Part shown: positions 57,701-64,000 of the stretch, one piece after another | How the letters are laid out: every line of letters starts with the position of its first letter | How positions within the stretch are numbered: position 1 is the first letter of the stretch | NCBI GenBank assembly: GCA_011009095.1 | Contig: VTPC01000657.1 | Span: 107,187-171,186, forward strand | DNA: 64,000 nt | Source of the DNA: Ignelater luminosus | Taxonomy: Eukaryota > Arthropoda > Insecta > Coleoptera > Elateridae | Direction: 5' to 3' | Notes under the pieces: generated by a model | Told to the model about the DNA's origin: nothing | The model's input: the letters and a program-made list of their open reading frames with translations, nothing else | Databases searched by the model: none | Made by a program: the position numbers and the translations under genes

Positions 57701-60023
57701 GTAGTTATTATTTTGTAAATTAAACGTTTATTATGTATTATTTCACACCAAACCGATAAGTACTTCTTATATTTCACAAATCTTAACATATTACCGCGAC
57801 ATAACTAAAACTTTAAGACTACAAAATGAAGATTCCGTAACCACACCTACCATCCGCCATTGGTCAACACAGACAGGTATCCGACTGATTCCAGGTGGAC
57901 ATTACAAATATACTACTCAAAGTCATCTTAATATCGAATTGATTAGGAATGCTAGACATTCGTTTTGTGGTACCTTTTTTTGCTGATATGCAATTATTGG
58001 TAGTTGCTAGACAGAAATGAATCTAATATGAATATTTTATGTTTTGCAGTCTTTAGTTTAAATATTTATTTAAATATTAGAGCTTGTGCAAATATTAATT
58101 AGACGTTTGGTTTTCAACTTGTTAAAAATTAAAAAAAAGAACGAAATAATAAAAACCAAATACGGAATTATAAAAGTTGACGGCTTTTAGAAAAATCGGT
58201 ATCTGCATCAAGGTAATAAAAATGTCCCTATAATAACAGAATATTGGGGCTGTTAAAGTTCTATTTTTTGTATTTCCTGTTGTTTGCTGTGTAACTAACC
58301 TAAGATAAAGGGTTGCACTGACCACCCACAGTTTTAGATATTTATGACGCATGGCAATTATAAAGTTAACATTTTAAATAAACATTTATACATTAAAATA
58401 TAAAATACTATTTTAAACAATTTATGCTGTCTTTCAAAATTTTTATCACAGATATACTTACCATTGAGGCAATGCTGTTACATTATTCCCAAAGAAGTTA
58501 GTACTTACTTTTATGAATTTCTAATTAATTCTTTTATTTATTCACACCTGTTCATTGACACCTGTGTGCAATTCAAAAATAAGCTTTGATCTAACGAGAA
58601 AGCTCTATGTAAGTTCGTTGTGTCTAGAAAATCCTTCTCTCCTTCTTGCCAAATTGTCATTTTGTCTTTCGTAAAATCTTCAAATAAATCCTACTTATTC
58701 AAGAATTTTGTTGCCTATCATATACAGCAGGCTTTTAGGTCCTCAATCAAATGCAAACAGTTTCGAATTATTAATGTGAACGAATCAATAAAAAGCTTCT
58801 TTTGAAAAATCTCGTTTGTAAAAGGTTTTCTTTATTGTCTAGAATCCATGCGAAGATTTTCACATCCATCTCCATTAATACTAATACTCTCATCTAGGTT
58901 CAATTCAATCCAACCAACGTTTTTCTCAAGGAATTCCTCAAGAAATAATTTAATGCTTTTTAAATTTTATGTTCATGATAAGTCAAATTTTTATGATCAA
59001 GAACAGATTTTCATGGAGTAAAGAATCGGTAAAGAGAAACAGACGATAAAAAGAAGATAACACAAGCAATACAAAAAAATGTAAAAGTAAGACCAAAATT
59101 GCTTAAGCGAACTCTAAATTATCTTAAAGTACAACTAACTCTAAAATGAATTAAAAACGCAATCTTACAAAAGAGCATCTTTATGTTTACATAAAAAAGT
59201 TATTTGTCAAATCTTTATTTTTGCTGGATTCTGCGAAGTTCCTACCTAGAGCTCAAAGAACATATAAATGACGATCTTCCACCTCTTACCTCAACTCATT
59301 TAAAAATAAATCCAACAAGAGCTGAGTTTCTGGACAGGACTTTTCGAGTCGTTTGCTTTCAATTTTGATTTTTCATTTCAAGTTTAACCAAGTTATCATA
59401 ATGCACACTTCCAATTGAGCTGCCAAATGACATCTAAAATTGTAAATAATGTAGCAAGACTTTCTCAACTCTGACGGGCCGCAACTGCACGTATGATTCT
59501 ACATAAAACCTAAATAACCATCATAAACAGTTGTATTCTGATATACTGATTCTCATAGATGTTACAATTTCTAAGATTATCAAAGGTCATTTTTGAGCTT
59601 TTGCTCGTCCTTACATCATCTGCGCATCACACTTGGCAACTATTTTAAACAGTATAATTTAAGTAAACCCATTCAGATGGTGCTCATCAGTTTCATTTTC
59701 AAACTTAAACTGCGAGTTGGAACCTTCGCATAATTGTTGTATTGGAGTTTTCTGCAGACGGTTACATGTGGAGATTCAGTAACATTGCAAGAACCTTTGT
59801 GAATGTACACAGCTGCAAAAACAACGAAAAGCGACAGCTCACAGTTTATAGTTTACAAAAGAGAAGATTTTATTTTGATAGCATATCTTGTTTTTATAAA
59901 GTAAAATTCTTGCTTCCAAAAACATTTTCTTTGACTAAAAACACAAAAACGCAATGAAATTGTTTCTCATTACTTAGTTCATTTGTTCAATATTATCACA
60001 TTTCTGATTTTCACAATTAATCT
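54788..60023. other. No gene seen
   Basis: 5.2 kb of A+T-rich DNA. Frames at 55837-56070 and 56088-56279 look weakly protein-like but match no family I know. The 70-bp segment 59332-59405 is shared with 63629-63697 (separate entry). Confidence 0.3.
59332..59405 (+). repeat. Short dispersed sequence shared with 63629-63697
   Basis: GACTTTTC(G/A)AGTC(G/A)TTTGC followed by TTTCAATTTTGATTTTTCAT and CCAAGTTATCATAAT occurs in the same orientation at both sites with only a few substitutions. Confidence 0.8.
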
Positions 60024-60031
60024 AGTGTGTT

Positions 60032-61341
60032 CAGAGCTGGGTGACGACATCACAAATGTACTTGAAAAACCATAAATAAATTCTTTTTTTGTACTTGTAC
60101 TTGTACTTAAGTACATTCTATCGGTAATGTACTTTGTATTTGTACTTATAAATCCAAAGTTTGATTAGTACTTGTACTTGGTACTTAAATACTTCTGACG
60201 CAGTATATTCAAGTACAAGTACAAGTACAGGTACTTTTCCAAGTACAAGTACTTTTCCAAGTACAAGTACTTTTCCAAATATCAGTACTTTTCCAAATAC
60301 AGGTACTTTCTCAATCTACATAAGTACTACCTTTTGCATAAAATGTAAATTTTTCTATTACACTCTTCTCAGATATACCACAAGTCGCATTTATTCTATT
60401 CTTTTATTCTCTGTTTGATACAGCTTTTGGTGTTTGTGAAGACTGCAATCTGATGGTGCTACTAATAGAGATTGTCGATGTTTTATCCTTAGGTTTAGGA
60501 AAATTCCTTATGTAAGTATATGCTGATAGCCTAGTTCCGTTTCTTTTGTTTTTTAAATTGAATTTTACATTGGGAAAAGTTTTTTATATTTTATTTTTCA
60601 TTATGAAAATAAAACCAAAGTTAATATAAACTAACTAAAAATTTATCTTGTGGCTAGGATAAAGACATTCATCATATAATTATGTTTCTTGTTTTTTCTT
60701 GATAAAATAAAATTCACTTCACTTTAACTTTGGGTTTATTCGTTTTTATTTTAATGAATAATAACTTGTTTTATTACAATAAGTTTATTCGCAGTTTTAA
60801 AATACAATAACAAACTAAGTTGAATTGAAGTAGTTGAATATTACTTATTTGAATGTTGCAAGTCTAAGGACCTAAAGAACATTAACTTGTGGTCTGGAAT
60901 TATTACATTTTTATACGCCTTGGATAATTAACAGAATCTACTTTTACATTCTTTAAGAAAATTAGTTGAAAACAATCTAATGTATTATTTTACTTTTTAT
61001 GGAAAAATCATAAAGGTTAAAAAACAAATTAGGCGGTAAACAAATTAGACGGTGTCCTCCATTAGGTGGAAAGTTGGATAGAGGCGATTGACATCATAAT
61101 TATATGTTTTTTATTATAATTTTTATACTGCTTACGTAACAAAGAGAAAATAAATTTAAAAAAGTACTTGGAAAAGTACTTATAAGTTAGGAAATAAGTA
61201 CATTTTATCTGTATTCAAGTACTTTTGTATTTAAATACTTTTCTTTTTTAAAATACTTAGTACTTGTACTTAAGTACTTACACAAAAATGTATTTTGTAT
61301 TTTGTACTTAAGTACATTTGTGATGTACTTACCCAGCTCTG
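60032..61341. mobile_element. Non-autonomous hAT element rich in GTACTT repeats
   Basis: A 1,310-bp element with ends CAGAGCTGGGT(G/A)A.(G/T)ACATCACAAATGTACTT in inverted orientation. It is flanked by an 8-bp duplication with one mismatch, AGTGTGTT (60024-60031) and ACTGTGTT (61342-61349). The CAGAGCTGGG-type tip and 8-bp duplication are hAT hallmarks. Both subterminal regions (60090-60315 and 61150-61325) are arrays of GTACTT/AAGTAC hexamers in both orientations. No transposase; the Thr/Ser-rich frame 60161-60418 is just translated repeats. Confidence 0.88.
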
Positions 61342-62913
61342 ACTGTGTTCAAGCTTAATTTCCAATGTTCTTGTATTACTTTCTTTAATGCTTACCTAAT
61401 GTAGGAATAGATAAATACTCAAAAAGCGATTCTTCGTTAGACAACAAATTATAAAAGCAAGTTAGTTTAAGATGACTTTCTTTGTCTATTTAGGATATTG
61501 CAGAGTGCAACCTGATAAACCTGTAAAAGTCGGAGATCTTTTTACAGTAGAAGGGTCAAGAAAAGTAAGCTTAAATATGCTGAAAAATTTAACATACACG
61601 ATCTATTATCTAAACTCAGAAAACTGCGGTATTTTCCCAAGATCTAGCAATCAGTCTCAAGAATAACATTTCCGCTGATAGCAGTAACTGAAACTAAAAA
61701 AATTGAAATGGTTGTTAATAGGCGATATCTGATAGAGAATTAGAGTTAATAGTATGCCCTGTCTTCCTCTCCGTTTCATCTCTTTAAGTCTATATATTTT
61801 ATTTCTTGGCCATTTTCTACCTTATTTGATTCATTCTTTTTTGTTTATTTTTCTACTTTTCCTTCCTTTTTTTTACGATCACTGTCCCATTGGCTACTTT
61901 TTCTCTTCTTTCTACTTTTTAGTTAAGTTAACCCGGTCAGAAGCCCCCACCAGGAGAGAAGTGCCATTCGACGTAGAACTGAATTTGATAAAAGAGGGGA
62001 GGAGAGAAAAGTAATAATTAATTGACGTAGAGAATTTCTTAAACTTTAAAAAACAAGCATGCAATATTAGGGAGGTTACACATAGTTTAAGCGTTAAAAT
62101 GGCATATGGATCTATTTCTCTAAATTGCACTAAAGTTACTTTGGAATGTGCCTGTTTTTGCTCTATTTGCAAGTTCTTTTTGCCGTTGAATTTACAATAT
62201 TTACCTTTTTTAAAGTATACATTTTTATTTCAAAAATTACAAAAGAAAAACTGTCTGAAATCCTATTACTCATAAAATATCAACAAAGGTCAGTAGAAGA
62301 TTGGAATAAGGACACCCGAATAGAAGAAACGATGTTAACGGATCATTATAAGGAGATGGACTTAAGATTTTACAAACTAAGAAATACGTTACACCATTTG
62401 GTAGATGGATTTGCTGCCAAGAATAACATTTAACCAAACCACACAGATGGTGGGCGAGAATCGGACTAAAGCTTTATTAACTAGGCATGATCTTTTCTTA
62501 AGAACGCCCCCTAAAACTATTCGTTCAGTTAATAAAGTTTAGGTAACCCGATTCTTTGATCATTTATACGGAAACTACTCAGCAGGAATTAATCAGCAAA
62601 AGTGGCGACTTTAATAAAGAGGACAACATCTTTTTAGTTCGTTTGATAGTTAACACAACATTTCTTCAACCGCCAACCTCCCAGGGACGCAATGTTGATC
62701 ATAGATGCCAAAGAAAGACACTGGTATCGATTCATCAGCGCTAAGGTATAGTACTCCAAAAATATCAGCCGTTTCCATTCCAGCACAAGAATATGGCATT
62801 GTTTTTCCATCGGATATTATCCCGATTCTTCGAATTTCACAAAAGCATAAAAGAAATATCTTAACCTTTTCGCCTAATAGACAGGAACTAGAAAAGAAAA
62901 GAGAGATAAAACT
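61342..62913. other. No confident gene
   Basis: Plus-strand frames 61472-61666, 62146-62433 and 62705-62917 have protein-like composition (YLGYCRVQPDKPVKVGDLFT; NTLHHLVDGFAAKNN) and might be one decayed gene, but I recognise no domain and the joins are not convincing. A pyrimidine-rich tract spans 61755-61925. Confidence 0.3.
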
Positions 62914-63870
62914 ATGAAAGGAAAAAAACAAACAGCAACTCAACTGCTATATTATATTAGAGCTGTCATTAAATTTCTTTCTTTAAAGAGCAAAACAGTC
63001 ACAGAAGCTAAAGCCAGATTGGATTCTGTTCTTAGCGACTCTTCACTATCGTTCTCCACCGTAAGTTGAAGGATGTCTGAATTCAAACGTGGACGTACTA
63101 CCTACACAATTGATGAACCTCGTTCAGGGCGCCCGAAATCTGTGACTACTCTAGAAATCGTTGATATAGTGTTAGACAATCGTCGAATAAAAGTTCGTGA
63201 AATAGTTGAGGCTGTGGGCATCTCGTATGAACGGGTTGTCAATATATTGCACTAAGAGTTGGGATTAAAAAAATTTTCAGCAAAACGGGTGCCGCGTCTG
63301 CTCATTTAAGAACAAAAACACATTCGTGCTCGAACTTCAGCTGAGGGTTTGCAGTTGTTCAAAAAAATCCAATTAATTTCATTAGTAGATTTGTGACTAT
63401 GAATGAAACTTGGAGTTGTCATTATATCCCAAAACCAAACAAGAGTCAAAATAGTGGGTTGCTCAGAAGGAATTAGTCCCGAAGAAGGCAAAAACAGTTC
63501 AATCGGCTAGAAAAGTAATGACTTATGTTACTTTCATGCAAGCGCAATTGTTCAACAAAAAAAAGTCGAGCTGAAGTTCGAAATTGTTTGCTACTCCCCC
63601 TAGTCACCTGATTTGGCTCTGTCGGAGAAGAGGACTTTTCAAGTCATTTGCTTTCAATTTTGATTTTTCATTTTAAGTTTAGCCAAGTTATCATAATAAT
63701 AATAATAAGAACTGAAAAAATTTCTCTCTGAAAAAAATTCAGGTCCAGCGAAGAAGTTATCGAAGTTTTAAACGCATATTTTGAAGACCTTGAAAAAAAC
63801 ATTTTTGGGATTAAAAAATTGGAGATACGTTGGTTCGAGTGTATCAAATTACACGTGATTATGTAGAAAA
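62914..63870 (+). pseudogene. Mariner transposase pseudogene
   Basis: From ATG 62914 the plus strand reads a mariner N-terminus (RAVIKFLSLKSKTVTEAKAR, FKRGRTTYTIDEPRSGRPKS, then RIKVREIVEAVGISYERVVN). It continues in other frames with LGLKKFSAKRVPRLL and RARTSAEGLQLFKK. The first catalytic position reads MNETW instead of MDETW, so Asp is replaced by Asn. The second Asp region is deleted; the third (SPDLA) is followed by a foreign 70-90-bp segment in place of the YFLFPNLK part. The end FRSSEEVIEVLNAYFEDLEK, then W-x-E-C-I, is intact. Confidence 0.88.
63629..63697 (+). repeat. Short dispersed sequence inserted in the mariner pseudogene
   Basis: Same segment as 59332-59405, here ending in (AAT)n at 63692-63706. 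It interrupts the mariner frame just after SPDLA. Confidence 0.8.
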
Positions 63871-64000
63871 ATAAAATATATCTTATGTTAAATTTCATTT
63901 GTTTCAATTCAGCCTCGTTTACATATGTACACATTTTATACTGAAGTATTTATGTTTGAAATCTTGCCCCACATAAATTGGACTCGCGTTGCGTCGGTGT
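63871..64000. other. Right edge; nothing recognised
   Basis: A+T-rich sequence after the mariner pseudogene; its 3' terminal repeat is not identifiable within the window. Confidence 0.3.

Noticed and set aside
60090..60315. Possible CRISPR-like array
   Set aside because: Short palindromic hexamers without spacers of constant length, in an animal genome and inside a transposon with defined ends.
60161..60418. Thr/Ser-rich repeat protein
   Set aside because: Translation of GTACTT-type subterminal repeats of the hAT element.
62440..62490. Possible tRNA or primer-binding-like sequence (TGGTGGGCGAGAATCGGAC)
   Set aside because: No cloverleaf can be folded around it and no LTR ends next to it.

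Overview
The window is A+T-rich animal nuclear DNA with spliced genes, long introns and many decayed DNA transposons (mariner/Tc1, pogo/Tigger, hAT and several non-autonomous families). The protein-coding genes and the transposon spectrum fit an insect. A beetle is my best guess, but nothing in the sequence fixes the species. A 10-base N run at 38653-38662 marks a scaffold gap.

Layout. (1) 614-1529, minus: first three coding exons of a Golgi integral membrane protein 4 (GOLIM4)-like gene; the rest lies off the left edge. (2) 3621-4992, minus: a large 3'-terminal exon of an unrecognised Asn/Ser-rich protein. (3) about 5,000-20,270: no confident host exon. It holds a decayed zinc-finger fragment, two internally deleted mariners with TA duplications, a small pogo-type MITE, a minisatellite beside LTR-like sequence, and a 2.8-kb inverted-repeat element carrying a broken THAP-domain gene. 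(4) 20,274-36,213, minus: GOPC (PIST/CAL), the Golgi PDZ and coiled-coil protein, in seven readable exons. Its 13.6-kb second intron is packed with transposons. (5) 31,935-35,248, plus: nested in that intron, an apparently intact eight-exon gene for a secreted coiled-coil protein of about 841 residues that I cannot assign to a family. (6) 41,257-48,775, minus: the T-box gene brachyenteron/Brachyury in four exons, complete from start to stop. (7) 48,800-64,000: no recognised host gene. It holds a Tc1-like pseudogene, inverted-repeat MITEs, a hAT element made largely of GTACTT repeats, and a mariner pseudogene at the right edge.

The host genes do not form an operon. GOLIM4 and GOPC both act at the Golgi, but I see no evidence that their proximity is functional. 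The most novel host feature is the nested secreted coiled-coil gene. The most novel mobile features are the THAP-carrying long-TIR element, a 1,049-bp element with a perfect 10-bp target duplication, a Tc1/mariner-type element with inverted repeats of about 250 bp, and the GTACTT-rich hAT element.
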